From positions 186,001 through 250,000 of the forward strand of contig NZ_RJKR01000007.1 in assembly GCF_003752025.1 (NCBI RefSeq): 64,000 nt of DNA, written 5' to 3'. The translations under genes were made by a program, and so were the position numbers. The DNA comes from Curtobacterium sp. PhB115 (GTDB lineage Bacteria; Actinomycetota; Actinomycetes; Actinomycetales; Microbacteriaceae). Positions 26,034 through 34,045 of the stretch are shown here, one piece after another. The number at the start of each line of letters is the position of its first letter. Within the stretch, counting starts at the first letter, position 1. The notes under the pieces were generated by a model. The model saw only the letters and a program-made list of their open reading frames with translations, was not told the origin of the DNA and did no database searches.

Positions 26034-27257
26034 TTAGACGCCGCGGGCGTTGAGGAACGGCATGGGCGAGATGGCGGCACCGTTTTGACGGATCTCGAAG
26101 TGCAGGTGGCAGCCGGTGGAGAGGCCGGCGTTGCCGACGGCGGCGATGTTCTGCCCTGCACTGACGCGTTGACCGGTGCGGACGAGCACACCGCCGGGGA
26201 ACATGTGGGCGTAGTTGCTGGTGACGCCGTTGCCGTGGTCGATGGTGATGAGGTTTCCGTAGCCGCCGTACGGGCCTGCGTAGATGACGGTGCCGGCCGA
26301 TGCGGCGTAGAGGCCAGTGCCGCAGGGGGCGCCGAAGTCATCGCCAGCGTGCATGCGGTAGTAGCCGAGCACGGGGTGCAGGCGGTTCCCGTACGACTGG
26401 TACGACTCGTAGGAGGTGATCGGCATCGTCCACCCAGAGGCCGACACTGCCCCCGGATTCGACGCGGGCTGCGGGCGTGCTTGCGCGGCCTGGGCGGCGG
26501 CTGCCGCTGCCGCGGCACGGGCGGCCGCGGCGCGGCGGCGTTCCGCTTCCGTGTACGCGGCCTCGGTGCTGAGGGTCCGGTTGCGGAGGACGGCGAGCTG
26601 ATCGGTGAGCTCGCGCTTCCGGGTGCGCTGCGTCGCTTCGGCGGCCGCCGCCTGTTCCGCGGCGGCAGTCGCGGCTTGGAAGGTAGCCGCGGCGTCATCG
26701 CGGAGCCGATCGCGGGCTGTTCGTGCGGTGGCGGCTTGCCGGCCGAGCGCGGCCGCAGTGCCGGCACGGGTGGCGGCGTCCTCGAGGGCGGCGTTCATCG
26801 TGTCGGTGACCTTCGCCGCGGTACCGAGCCGCTCGAGGAGGTTCCCGGTATCGGTTCCAACACTGACGGACAGGTCGCGTCCGGCGGAACGGGAAAGGTA
26901 CGCCGACCAGGATGCAATCTGCTCTTCCGCGCCGGCGGCGTCCTTGCGTGCGCGTGCAGCCTGTTCGGTGAGCTTGTCGTAGCGGCCGGCAGCCTCATCG
27001 GCAGCGTCTTGGACCTCCTGCAGCTCCGTACCGCGGGCATCGGCGGCTGTGGCAGCTGCAGCGGTCTCGTCCTCGAGAGTGGCGATGAGCGCAGTAAGTT
27101 CGGCCGTCTTCGCCTTGGCGGCTGATTCATCGCCGCGGGCCGCGAGCACGTCGGCCCAGGTTGGTGCCGGTGCGGCGGCCGCGGCGGAGGGTGCGGGGAG
27201 CACAGTTCCGACCACGGCGGCCGCGGTCACCACAGCGATCATGGTGCGGCGGATCAT
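26034..27257 (-). CDS. Secreted M23 family endopeptidase with coiled-coil domain
   Basis: A 407-residue protein: signal peptide, a long Ala/Glu/Arg-rich coiled coil (about 40-260) like EnvC/NlpD-type proteins, and a C-terminal M23/LytM domain. The metal and catalytic motifs are visible: MHAGDDFGAPCGT (HxxxD), a central YAH, and GCHLHFEIR (HxH). It would cut peptidoglycan cross-bridges. The ATG overlaps the copC stop by four bases. Confidence 0.85.
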   Translation of the reverse strand: MIRRTMIAVVTAAAVVGTVLPAPSAAAAAPAPTWADVLAARGDESAAKAKTAELTALIATLEDETAAAATAADARGTELQEVQDAADEAAGRYDKLTEQAARARKDAAGAEEQIASWSAYLSRSAGRDLSVSVGTDTGNLLERLGTAAKVTDTMNAALEDAATRAGTAAALGRQAATARTARDRLRDDAAATFQAATAAAEQAAAAEATQRTRKRELTDQLAVLRNRTLSTEAAYTEAERRRAAAARAAAAAAAAQAAQARPQPASNPGAVSASGWTMPITSYESYQSYGNRLHPVLGYYRMHAGDDFGAPCGTGLYAASAGTVIYAGPYGGYGNLITIDHGNGVTSNYAHMFPGGVLVRTGQRVSAGQNIAAVGNAGLSTGCHLHFEIRQNGAAISPMPFLNARGV

Positions 27258-27856
27258 TCGGTGCGCTTCGGTCGGCGCCGGGTGATCAGCAGCACGGCGA
27301 TGATCGCGATGATCAGCACGGCAGTCAGCCCGGCGAGCACCCACACTGCAGGACCGGTGTCGCGAGCGGTGTCTGCTGCGGCCGCAGGGGTAGCGGACGG
27401 CTCGGTGGCAGCTGCCGGCTCCGGGGTCGCTGGCGCGGTCGGCGTGCTGGCGGGGGCGCTGCTTGGTGCAGCCGGTGCTCCAGTGGAGGTGAACTGGTAG
27501 GTGCTGGAGATGGGGTGCCCGTCAACGGAGACGCTGCGCCAGCCGAGGTTGTACCGGCCGGGCTTGGTGAGGTCGACGGGCTTGGTGAGGGTGCTGCCAT
27601 CGACGCGGACTGTGCCGGTTGAGGTTTCGGCGCCGTCGGGTCCGGTGACGCTGATCACGAGGCCGGATTCCAGGCCCGCGAGCGGGGCTTCGGAGAACGT
27701 CAGGGTGACCCGGTCGAGGTCGCCGGAAACGGTGCTGTCCGCGGCCGGTGTTGCCGAGGCGAGGGCGTCGTGCGCTGCGGCCGGGGCGGCGGGGACGAGC
27801 AGCGTCGTGGCGAGAGCGATCGGGAGGATGGTCAGGGTGAGAGCGCGCAGACGCAC
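27254..27856 (-). CDS. CopC domain copper-binding membrane-anchored protein
   Basis: A 200-residue protein. A signal peptide is followed by AHDALASATPAADS, which places the N-terminal His ligand of CopC after cleavage. VTLTFSEAPLAG and SVDGHPISSTYQF complete the copper-binding beta barrel. A Pro/Ala/Thr-rich stalk and one C-terminal helix with an RRRPKR stop-transfer follow, the usual actinobacterial form. It handles periplasmic copper. It is the first gene of the four-gene operon running down to TlpA. Confidence 0.88.
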   Translation of the reverse strand: MRLRALTLTILPIALATTLLVPAAPAAAHDALASATPAADSTVSGDLDRVTLTFSEAPLAGLESGLVISVTGPDGAETSTGTVRVDGSTLTKPVDLTKPGRYNLGWRSVSVDGHPISSTYQFTSTGAPAAPSSAPASTPTAPATPEPAAATEPSATPAAAADTARDTGPAVWVLAGLTAVLIIAIIAVLLITRRRPKRTE

Positions 27857-27869
27857 GGGGGGCCTTTCG

Positions 27870-28709
27870 TCAGGAGGTGGCGGCGGCGTTGCTGCGCAGC
27901 CAGGTGGCGGGGTCGATCGGAGTGGTGCCGTTGGCGTGCACCTCGAAATGCAGGTGTGCTCCCGTGCTGCGGCCGGAGGACCCGACCAGGCCCACGAGGT
28001 CGCCAGCGGCGACCGACTGGCCGGCGGACAGCGGGGAGGAGCCGATGATCATGTGCGCATACAGGGTCGACACCAGTCGGCCGTTGACGCGGTGGTCGAT
28101 GACGGCGTACTGGCCGAACTCGGAGTGCCGGCCAGCGATCCGGACAACACCATCCGCGACGACCTGGATCGGGGTGCCAGCGCCGGGCACGAGATCGAAC
28201 CCTTGATGGTTCGTCGAGCAGGTGGCGCACGGCGCCACCCGGTAGCCGAAGCCCGAACTCAACGGGGCACCACCAAGGAACGGCCACTGCACCGTCCCGG
28301 CCGCCGACACATCGGCCAGTGGTGCCGAGCCTGGCTGAGCAGCCGCAGCGGGGGTGGTGACGGTGAAACCGTCACGCTGCTGGGACGGATCGAGCGCTGA
28401 TGCGGCGACGGTGAGACTCTGCCCGGCGGCGGCCGGTGCGATCACCGCGTCCGGCGAGCCTGCTGCGGCGGTATGCGCGGGAAGCGCCGCGGAGGCGAAA
28501 AGCACGAGGACGGCGGCAGCGCCGGTCGATGCGACCAGGGAGGGCGCCGCAGGTCGGCGGCGGGTCATCGGACTGGTTGGGGCCGCGAGATTCGGTGAGG
28601 TGGTGCGCGTGGGGCGGCTTGGGCGTCGCGCTGCCGCGCGTTCGGCCTCGAGGGCAGCGCGGCGAGTGAGGTGTGTGGACGTGGCTGGGGTGGGGATGGT
28701 GGTGGTCAC
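27870..28709 (-). CDS. M23 family metallopeptidase
   Basis: About 279 residues from GTG 28709 (the frame is open to 28751). The basic N-terminus TRRAALEAERAAARR leads to one hydrophobic segment (LVASTGAAAVLVLFASA). A C-terminal LytM domain has NHQGFDLVPG (HxxxD), YAHM and GAHLHFEVHANG (HxH). It is a paralogue of the neighbouring coiled-coil M23 protein but lacks the coiled coil. Paired cysteines in APCATCSTN are unusual and could form a disulfide maintained by the DsbA/TlpA neighbours. Confidence 0.8.
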   Translation of the reverse strand: MTTTIPTPATSTHLTRRAALEAERAAARRPSRPTRTTSPNLAAPTSPMTRRRPAAPSLVASTGAAAVLVLFASAALPAHTAAAGSPDAVIAPAAAGQSLTVAASALDPSQQRDGFTVTTPAAAAQPGSAPLADVSAAGTVQWPFLGGAPLSSGFGYRVAPCATCSTNHQGFDLVPGAGTPIQVVADGVVRIAGRHSEFGQYAVIDHRVNGRLVSTLYAHMIIGSSPLSAGQSVAAGDLVGLVGSSGRSTGAHLHFEVHANGTTPIDPATWLRSNAAATS

Positions 28710-28791
28710 GGTTCCGATCAGGCAATTCCGGGGGCGAGTGCGGGCAGGCACGGCTGACGACCCCGATGATCGGGGCCGCCCGGAAGGCTGA

Positions 28792-29205
28792 TCAGATGCG
28801 GGCGATCGCGAGCCCGGTCAGCGAGACCGCTGACCACCGCTCGAACGTTCCAGGTGGCCGCACTCGTGCGAGGACCCGAGACAGCGCGAACAACGGTCGC
28901 TGGTTCTGCCCGATCCGACTCGCGAGCGCAATCGCGATCGCCGTCGTGATGACCAACGCGACGAGCCCGAGCAGGGCGCAGAAAATCCCACCGACACCGT
29001 CGTGGGCGTCGACATGCACCGTCGGCGACTCCACGTGCCCCAGAGCCGCAGCGCTGGCCGGCGCTGCGGTCAGGGTTGCGGCGGCGGTGTCGGTGTGGGC
29101 TGCGTTGTTCTGCAGCGTGACGGCACCGAGCAGCAGCAGGACTGCAGCGACGACCGCGGTGACTGCGCGGAGCAGCCGGAGCGGGAGGTGGCGAAGTGTC
29201 GTCAT
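28792..29205 (-). CDS. DUF6153-like small membrane protein, copy 1
   Basis: A 137-residue protein with a signal-anchor (LLRAVTAVVAAVLLLLGAV), a His/Asp-containing extracellular loop (HVESPTVHVDAHDG), a second helix beginning IFCALLGLVAL and a C-terminus ending SLTGLAIARI. The protein at 33484 has the same layout and ending (SLSALQIIRI), so the two are paralogues. This type is found near actinobacterial copper genes, but no function is established. ATG 29205 is chosen because the open frame upstream lacks a hydrophobic signal. Confidence 0.65.
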   Translation of the reverse strand: MTTLRHLPLRLLRAVTAVVAAVLLLLGAVTLQNNAAHTDTAAATLTAAPASAAALGHVESPTVHVDAHDGVGGIFCALLGLVALVITTAIAIALASRIGQNQRPLFALSRVLARVRPPGTFERWSAVSLTGLAIARI

Positions 29206-29268
29206 GAGAGTGGCGGCCGTACCGATACGGCCGCATCCATTGTCACCGATGCTGTCAAGTCGCACAGC

Positions 29269-30180
29269 TCAGGCGTGCGGGGTGTGTTCGTGTTCCCGGT
29301 GGGTAGCGGGCTCGAGTTGGAACGTCGAGTGCTCGACACTGACGTCGAAGTGCTCGGCAACGCACGCCTGCAGCTGGTCAAGGATCTCCGGTGCGTGGCC
29401 GTCGCGGAAGCAGCCACCGGCGACGGTGACATGCGCGGTGAGGATGGGAAGCCCAGACGCGATCTGGGAGGCATGGAGATCGTGGACCGCTTCGACGTGC
29501 TCGAGCGCTTCCAGGTGGGTGCGGACGTCGTCGAGGTCGAGACCGGCGGGCGTGGTTTCCAGCAGCACGTTCACCGCGTCCCGCAGCAGCACGAACGCAC
29601 GCGGCAGGATCAGCACGCCGATGAGGATCGCGGCGATCGCGTCTGCGCCGCCCCAACCGGTAATCGAGATGACGATCGCGGCGATGATGACGCCGACCGA
29701 ACCAAGCGCATCGTTGACGACCTCGAGGAACGCGGCCCGCAGGTTCAGGTTCGCGCCGCGCCCGGAGGCGAGGACGAGGATCGATACGAGGTTCCCGGCA
29801 AGCCCGATCATGCCGAAGATCAGCAGTCCCGCGGACGGGATCTCCGGCGGCGTGACCAGGCGTTGAATGCCTTCGACGAGGACGAACAGCCCCACCGCGA
29901 GCAGGACCGCAGCCTGCGCAGTCGCGGCAAGGACCTCCGCTCGTGCATACCCCCAGGTGCGGCGGGAGGTGGCGGGCCGCATCGCGAGGGTCGTCGCGAG
30001 CAGTGCGACACCGAGCCCGCCTGCATCGGTGAGCATGTGGCCCGCGTCAACCAGCAGCGCCAGGGACCCCGTCCAGATCGCTCCGATGACTTCGGCGACG
30101 AGGACCGTGCTGGTGATCGCGAACGCGATCACCAGCCGCTTCCGGTTTGTGGTGCTGCCGTGAGCGTGTTCGTGCGTCAT
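29269..30180 (-). CDS. CDF family Zn2+/Co2+/Cd2+ efflux transporter (CzcD/ZitB type)
   Basis: A 303-residue cation diffusion facilitator. It has six helices, the metal site DAGHMLTDAGG in helix 2 (HxxxD), VVNDALGS in helix 5 (NDxxxD-like) and a cytoplasmic ferredoxin-like domain. His-rich termini (MTHEHAHGS and HREHEHTPHA) are typical of zinc-type members. It exports divalent metal by proton antiport. It precedes another CDF-like gene and a CmtR homologue in the same orientation. Confidence 0.88.
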   Translation of the reverse strand: MTHEHAHGSTTNRKRLVIAFAITSTVLVAEVIGAIWTGSLALLVDAGHMLTDAGGLGVALLATTLAMRPATSRRTWGYARAEVLAATAQAAVLLAVGLFVLVEGIQRLVTPPEIPSAGLLIFGMIGLAGNLVSILVLASGRGANLNLRAAFLEVVNDALGSVGVIIAAIVISITGWGGADAIAAILIGVLILPRAFVLLRDAVNVLLETTPAGLDLDDVRTHLEALEHVEAVHDLHASQIASGLPILTAHVTVAGGCFRDGHAPEILDQLQACVAEHFDVSVEHSTFQLEPATHREHEHTPHA

Positions 30181-30205
30181 CCGGTTCTCCGTCGGTCAGG
30201 CGGTG

Positions 30206-30892
30206 TCAGCAGCAGTGGTCGTGGTCGTCGTGGTGTTCCCGTTCCCCGGTGAGTACCGAGGCGGGGACGGCGCACGCTTCACCGCGCCACGCTTCCAGGC
30301 CCTCCCGGACGGCGAACACGACGATCACGAGGCCGGCGACCGCGTCCGCCCAGGCCCATCCGAGCAGGGTGTTCAGCAGCAGTCCGATCAGGACTGCGGC
30401 GGAGAGGTAGGAGCAGATCAGGGTCTGCTTCGAGTCCGCGACGGCGGACGCGGATCCGAGCTCCTTCCCGGTGCGGCGCTCGAACAGGCTCAATCCGGGC
30501 ATCACCAGCAGCGACACCGCCGTCAGGATGATGCCAACCGTGGAGTGCTCCGGGGAGCGGAGCCCGGTCAGGCTCAGGATGGCGTCGATGGTGACGTAGA
30601 GCGCGAGGCCGAAGAAGGACACCGCGATCACCTTCAACGCGACCCGCTCACGGGCTTCGGGGTCTGGGCCGGCGAACTGCCACGCGACGGCGGCGGCAGA
30701 GAGCACCTCGACGATCGAGTCGAGACCGAACCCGATCAGCGCCGTCGACGATGACACCGTGCCGGCGGCGATCGCGATGATCGCTTCGATGACGTTGTAC
30801 GTGATCGTCGCGGCGACGATCCACCGGATGCGTCGCTGCAGGACCTTCTTCCGGTCCGGTCGTAGTGTCACGGAGAGGTTCGTAGCGGTCAT
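30206..30892 (-). CDS. CDF-like cation transporter coupled to CmtR
   Basis: A 228-residue five- to six-helix protein of the short cation-transporter type without a long C-terminal domain. GFGLDSIVEVLSAAAVAWQF is the counterpart of the metal-binding helix 2, and SASAVADSKQTLICSYLSA of helix 5. The C-terminus ends EREHHDDHDHCC, a ready metal-binding tail. ATG 30892 overlaps the cmtR-like stop by four bases, so repressor and transporter are made together. Probable substrate is cadmium, lead or zinc, inferred from the regulator. Confidence 0.8.
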   Translation of the reverse strand: MTATNLSVTLRPDRKKVLQRRIRWIVAATITYNVIEAIIAIAAGTVSSSTALIGFGLDSIVEVLSAAAVAWQFAGPDPEARERVALKVIAVSFFGLALYVTIDAILSLTGLRSPEHSTVGIILTAVSLLVMPGLSLFERRTGKELGSASAVADSKQTLICSYLSAAVLIGLLLNTLLGWAWADAVAGLVIVVFAVREGLEAWRGEACAVPASVLTGEREHHDDHDHCC

Positions 30893-31242
30893 GCCGACAC
30901 CGCGCAGTCGATCGGAACGTCGCAGTCGTCGTCGACGCAGTCCACGCCGTCATCGACGGCGAGGACGACGTCGAGCAGGGCATGCAGCGCCGTCCCGATG
31001 TTCGGGTCAGCGATCTCGTATCGGGTTGACCGTCCCTCTGGGACAGCGACGACGATGCCGCACCCACGCAGACACGTCAGGTGATTTGACACGTTCGACC
31101 GCGTCAGACCCAGCGTCTCCGCGAGGCGCCCCGGGTATCCAGGGCCATCCAGCAGCTCGAGGAGGATGCGCGATCGGGTCCGATCCGTCATCGCCCGGCC
31201 CAGCCGGTTCATCACGTCGACACGAGAAGCACTGGTCAGCAT
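30889..31242 (-). CDS. cmtR: CmtR-like Cd/Pb-sensing ArsR family repressor
   Basis: A 117-residue winged-helix protein very similar in layout to mycobacterial CmtR. LGLTRSNVSNHLTCLRGCG places cysteines at residues 57 and 61, and a third lies at 102 (VDCVDDDC). These are the numbers of the CmtR Cd/Pb ligands. The tail adds Cys107 and Cys113 in an Asp-rich stretch. It would repress its own operon with the CDF-like transporter and release it on cadmium or lead. Confidence 0.88.
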   Translation of the reverse strand: MLTSASRVDVMNRLGRAMTDRTRSRILLELLDGPGYPGRLAETLGLTRSNVSNHLTCLRGCGIVVAVPEGRSTRYEIADPNIGTALHALLDVVLAVDDGVDCVDDDCDVPIDCAVSA

Positions 31243-31358
31243 GCGATGACCATACAGTGGTTGCTGTCAGGTCGCTACCTGGCGGTGTCACCGCAGAGCA
31301 CTTGTTGGTGCCCGCGGCCTCCCTGGCGCCGAGGAACGAACCACGGGGAGCGATGGCG

Positions 31359-32402
31359 TCAGTGGGTGTGCCGGTGGTGTGCGTCCGGGTAGTGCTCGTG
31401 CGTGTGGGTGAGCTGTTCGTGGTGGTGTTCGTGCTTGTGCCAGGTGCCGGCTGGGACGGGGTTGTCGTGGTCGTGCTGGTGGTGTTCATCGTGGGTGTGC
31501 CAGTCGTCGTGCGTCATCGGCTGGTGCGTGTGCTCATGCTCGTGCCGCTCAGTGAGGTGTAGCCACACCCCGATCGCCATCAGGATCCCGGCGACCAGGA
31601 ACGGCCACGTGATCTGGTCCCCGAACGCGAAGGCGAGGACCGCGCCGAAGAACGGGGCGATCGAGTAGTACGCGCCCGCCCGCGCGGTGCCGACGTGGCG
31701 CATCGCGACGATGAACAGCGCGAGGCTGACCCCGTAGGCAAAGAACCCGACGACCAGCGCGCCGCTGACTGCGGGCCAGGCGGGAAGGGTCGCGCCGAGT
31801 GCGAAGGCGAGGGCGAGGTTCACCGGGCCGGCGACGACGCCCTTGACCGCGGCGAGCCAGGTCGCGTCGGTGAGGGACACCTTCCGGGTGAGGTTGTTGT
31901 CCAGTCCCCAGCACAGGCACGCGCCGAGGATCGCCAGTGACGGCCACGGCGACCCGAGGTTCGCTCCCGATGGGACGCTGAGCACGACGGCGCCGGCGAC
32001 GATCGCGATCATCCCGAACGCGATGCGGCGGTCGAAGTTCTCACGGAACACGAACCATGCCAGCGCTGCGGTGAACACCCCTTCCGCGTTGAGGAGCAGC
32101 GAAGCGCCGGACGCGGGCATGTTCGCCAGTCCGAGCATCAGCAGGACCGGGCCGGCGACTCCACCCGCGGCGATCGCCCCAGCCAATGGCAGCACGTCGG
32201 CGCGCGCCAGACGCACGCGAGGTGCACGTCGGACCACACGGAGCAGCGTCAGGCCGAGTCCGGACCCGCAGTAGAGCAGCCCGGCGAGCATCCATGGGCT
32301 GACGTCCCCGAGGAGCAGCTTGGCGAACGGGGTGCCAGCACCGAAGAGGACGGCGGAGACCAGTGCCGCCTGCACGCCACGGTTCGTCAGCGCGGTCCTC
32401 AT
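31359..32402 (-). CDS. EamA/DMT transporter with long His-rich tail
   Basis: A 347-residue protein. Residues 1-282 are ten hydrophobic helices in two EamA repeats (FGAGTPFAKLLLGDVSPWM, then GLDNNLTRKVSLTDA and YYSIAPFFGAVLAF). The last 65 residues contain more than 20 histidines (ERHEHEHTHQP, HKHEHHHEQ, DAHHRHTH) with Asp/Glu, a likely metal buffer or sensor on the cytoplasmic side. DMT proteins usually export metabolites. The tail and the overlapping ArsR gene suggest a divalent-metal exporter. The ATG overlaps the ArsR stop by four bases. Confidence 0.8.
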   Translation of the reverse strand: MRTALTNRGVQAALVSAVLFGAGTPFAKLLLGDVSPWMLAGLLYCGSGLGLTLLRVVRRAPRVRLARADVLPLAGAIAAGGVAGPVLLMLGLANMPASGASLLLNAEGVFTAALAWFVFRENFDRRIAFGMIAIVAGAVVLSVPSGANLGSPWPSLAILGACLCWGLDNNLTRKVSLTDATWLAAVKGVVAGPVNLALAFALGATLPAWPAVSGALVVGFFAYGVSLALFIVAMRHVGTARAGAYYSIAPFFGAVLAFAFGDQITWPFLVAGILMAIGVWLHLTERHEHEHTHQPMTHDDWHTHDEHHQHDHDNPVPAGTWHKHEHHHEQLTHTHEHYPDAHHRHTH

Positions 32403-32767
32403 GCCGGCGCCTGCGCCCGTTCGATTCGGTGGTGGGGCGCTGCACCGACAACATGCTCGGCCTGCTTCACCGCATCGATCACCAGTTCGGACGCATGCTC
32501 GTCAGTCAGCCGGTAGAACACGGTCGTGCCCTCGCGGCGGGTGGACACCATCCGAGCGAGCCGCAGCTTCGCCAGGTGTTGCGACACCGCGGCAGGACTC
32601 TTGTCGACCACGTCTGCGATGTGGTTCACGGACATCTCCTCCGCGTTGCGGAGCGCCAGGATGATCCGCACGCGGGTCGCGTCCGCGAGCATCGCGAACA
32701 CCTCTGCCGCGAGCTCGACGTACTCCGACTCTGGGCTGAGACCGCATGGCTTCGTATCTACGTGCAC
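32399..32767 (-). CDS. ArsR/SmtB family metal sensor
   Basis: A 122-residue winged-helix repressor: FAMLADATRVRIILAL, DKSPAAVSQHLAKLRLA and REGTTVFYRLTDEHA. Helix 5 carries DEHASELVIDAVKQAEH, close to the DxH...H zinc/nickel/cobalt site of SmtB/NmtR/CzrA. An N-terminal His and Cys (MHVDTKPCG) may add ligands. GTG 32767 is the start. It overlaps and probably controls the His-tailed DMT transporter. An inverted repeat covers its start. Confidence 0.85.
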   Translation of the reverse strand: MHVDTKPCGLSPESEYVELAAEVFAMLADATRVRIILALRNAEEMSVNHIADVVDKSPAAVSQHLAKLRLARMVSTRREGTTVFYRLTDEHASELVIDAVKQAEHVVGAAPHHRIERAQAPA

Positions 32768-32777
32768 ACGCAGATAC
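32754..32777. promoter_or_regulatory. Inverted repeat at the ArsR/SmtB start
   Basis: GTATCT and AGATAC are separated by 12 bases and span the GTG start. The 6-12-6 layout with A/T-rich ends fits SmtB/ArsR operators. It points to autoregulation of the repressor-transporter operon. Confidence 0.55.
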
Positions 32778-32811
32778 TAGCCGTCATCACGCCGCGGTTC
32801 ATTCGGGGGTG

Positions 32812-33297
32812 TTAGTGGTGGCCGTGGACGACGGCGTGGCCGAGGCCGCGGCTGATCATCCACCGGTTCACCGGGGTCGTCACGATGAACGCGATGACGA
32901 GGGAGAACGCCAGGGAGCCCCAGAATAGCCAGTCGTTCAGCTGCGCGTCCATCGCGCCGGGGACTGCGACAATGACGGTGTTGTCGATGATCTCCATCAC
33001 GGCAATCGACACCGTGTCCGCGGCGAGGGCAACCTTGAACGCAGCGGAGAAGCTCAGCCCGGACCGGATGACGCCGCGCATGGTGAGGGCGTAGCCGAAG
33101 ATGAACGCCAGCACGATCGACAGGATGATCGTGCCCGTGTTGTGCAGGCCGGTAGCGGTGCCGATGACCATGCCGAGGATTTCACCGATCGCGCAGCCGG
33201 TGAGGCAGTGCAGCGTCGCTTGCGCTGCCATCGACCACGTCGTTGCCCCACGGCCCCCACCGTGCTGGGTCATGGTGTCGTGTTCATGGCTGCTCAT
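32812..33297 (-). CDS. DUF4396 membrane protein
   Basis: A 161-residue protein with four predicted helices. The segment HCLTGCAIGEILGMVIG followed by GLHNTGTIILSIVLAF is characteristic of DUF4396. His residues lie at both ends (MSSHEHDTMTQHGG and HAVVHGHH). Function is unknown, but the family recurs in copper-related loci. ATG 33297 has GGAGGAG upstream, and a CsoR-type operator lies 35 bases further up. Confidence 0.78.
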   Translation of the reverse strand: MSSHEHDTMTQHGGGRGATTWSMAAQATLHCLTGCAIGEILGMVIGTATGLHNTGTIILSIVLAFIFGYALTMRGVIRSGLSFSAAFKVALAADTVSIAVMEIIDNTVIVAVPGAMDAQLNDWLFWGSLAFSLVIAFIVTTPVNRWMISRGLGHAVVHGHH

Positions 33298-33331
33298 GTC
33301 GCTCCTCCTGTCGGCCAACCAACATCTCGTT

Positions 33332-33350
33332 GTATACCCCCAGGGGGTAC
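33332..33350. promoter_or_regulatory. CsoR-type copper operator
   Basis: GTATACCCCCAGGGGGTAC: TACCCCC and GGGGGTA around one base, the G-tract palindrome bound by CsoR-family Cu(I) repressors. It lies between the divergent DUF4396 and DUF6153 genes, so both, and perhaps DUF305 behind, may be copper-induced. No csoR gene is in this window. Confidence 0.7.
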
Positions 33351-33483
33351 CGTAGTCCTGTAACGCCGAACGCCGCGGGATGTTCCCACACTCCCTCGCG
33401 GCAAGTGCCAAGCGGGTTGTACTCCCAGCGCCGCTCCCGCACCATGGAAGCCCTCACGACCACCGACCAGCACGGAACTCCGA

Positions 33484-33939
33484 ATGCTCACCACCGCTTC
33501 GACGCCTCGTCGTCGCCTGCTCCTGCAGGCCACGGCGGTGTTGACGTTGCTGCTGCTGGTCGGGTTCACGGTCCTGATGCACAGCATGCTCAGCCGCGCA
33601 TCCAGCCACGACCACACGATGGTCACGCCGGGGGCCGCCTCGGCTGAGCAGCATGCGGCCACCGGGCACGCCGCCCACGCGGCCGCACCGGCGAGCACAG
33701 TGATGACGGTGCTCAGCGACGCCGGCTGCGACGGTGGCCTGTGTGCGCTGATGTGTTCCCTGATGGGGATGGCGTGCGCGGTGGCGATCGCGCTGTTCGC
33801 GTGGGCGCTCCTGCGAGCCAGGGCGGGCGGGATCCTCTACCTCCTCGCCCGCCTGCTTGCCTTGGCTGATCACGTCGCTCGACGTGTCGCCGTCCCGAAA
33901 CCGCCGTCATTGTCGGCGTTGCAGATCATCCGGATCTGA
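33484..33939 (+). CDS. DUF6153-like small membrane protein, copy 2
   Basis: A 151-residue protein with a hydrophobic N-terminal helix (LLLQATAVLTLLLLVGFTV), a Met/His-rich outer loop (HSMLSRASSHDHTMV, HAAHAA), a cysteine-bearing second helix (CDGGLCALMCSLMGMACAVAI) and a basic C-terminus ending SLSALQIIRI. Its paralogue is at 28792. The His/Met/Cys content and the CsoR-type operator suggest copper handling. This is inferred. Confidence 0.65.
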   Translation: MLTTASTPRRRLLLQATAVLTLLLLVGFTVLMHSMLSRASSHDHTMVTPGAASAEQHAATGHAAHAAAPASTVMTVLSDAGCDGGLCALMCSLMGMACAVAIALFAWALLRARAGGILYLLARLLALADHVARRVAVPKPPSLSALQIIRI

Positions 33940-33990
33940 TCCGTCCCGCGCGGGAGCCCCCACCGGGGTTCTCCTGCATGCCCGGAAACT

Positions 33991-34015
33991 CCGGGCGGGC
34001 GTCGTGCCCGCCCGG
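33991..34015 (+). terminator. GC-rich hairpin after DUF6153 copy 2
   Basis: CCGGGCGGGC and GCCCGCCCGG form a 10-base-pair stem with loop GTCGT, 51 bases after the DUF6153 stop. No T-run follows. It is a candidate factor-assisted terminator or attenuator before the DUF305 gene. Confidence 0.5.
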
Positions 34016-34045
34016 CATCACTGACGTATTCATGGGAACGGATCA

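Noticed and set aside
27832..28287. Forward and reverse small frames inside the M23/CopC region
   Set aside because: Arg/His-rich shadows in alternative frames of genes with clear signal peptides and catalytic motifs.
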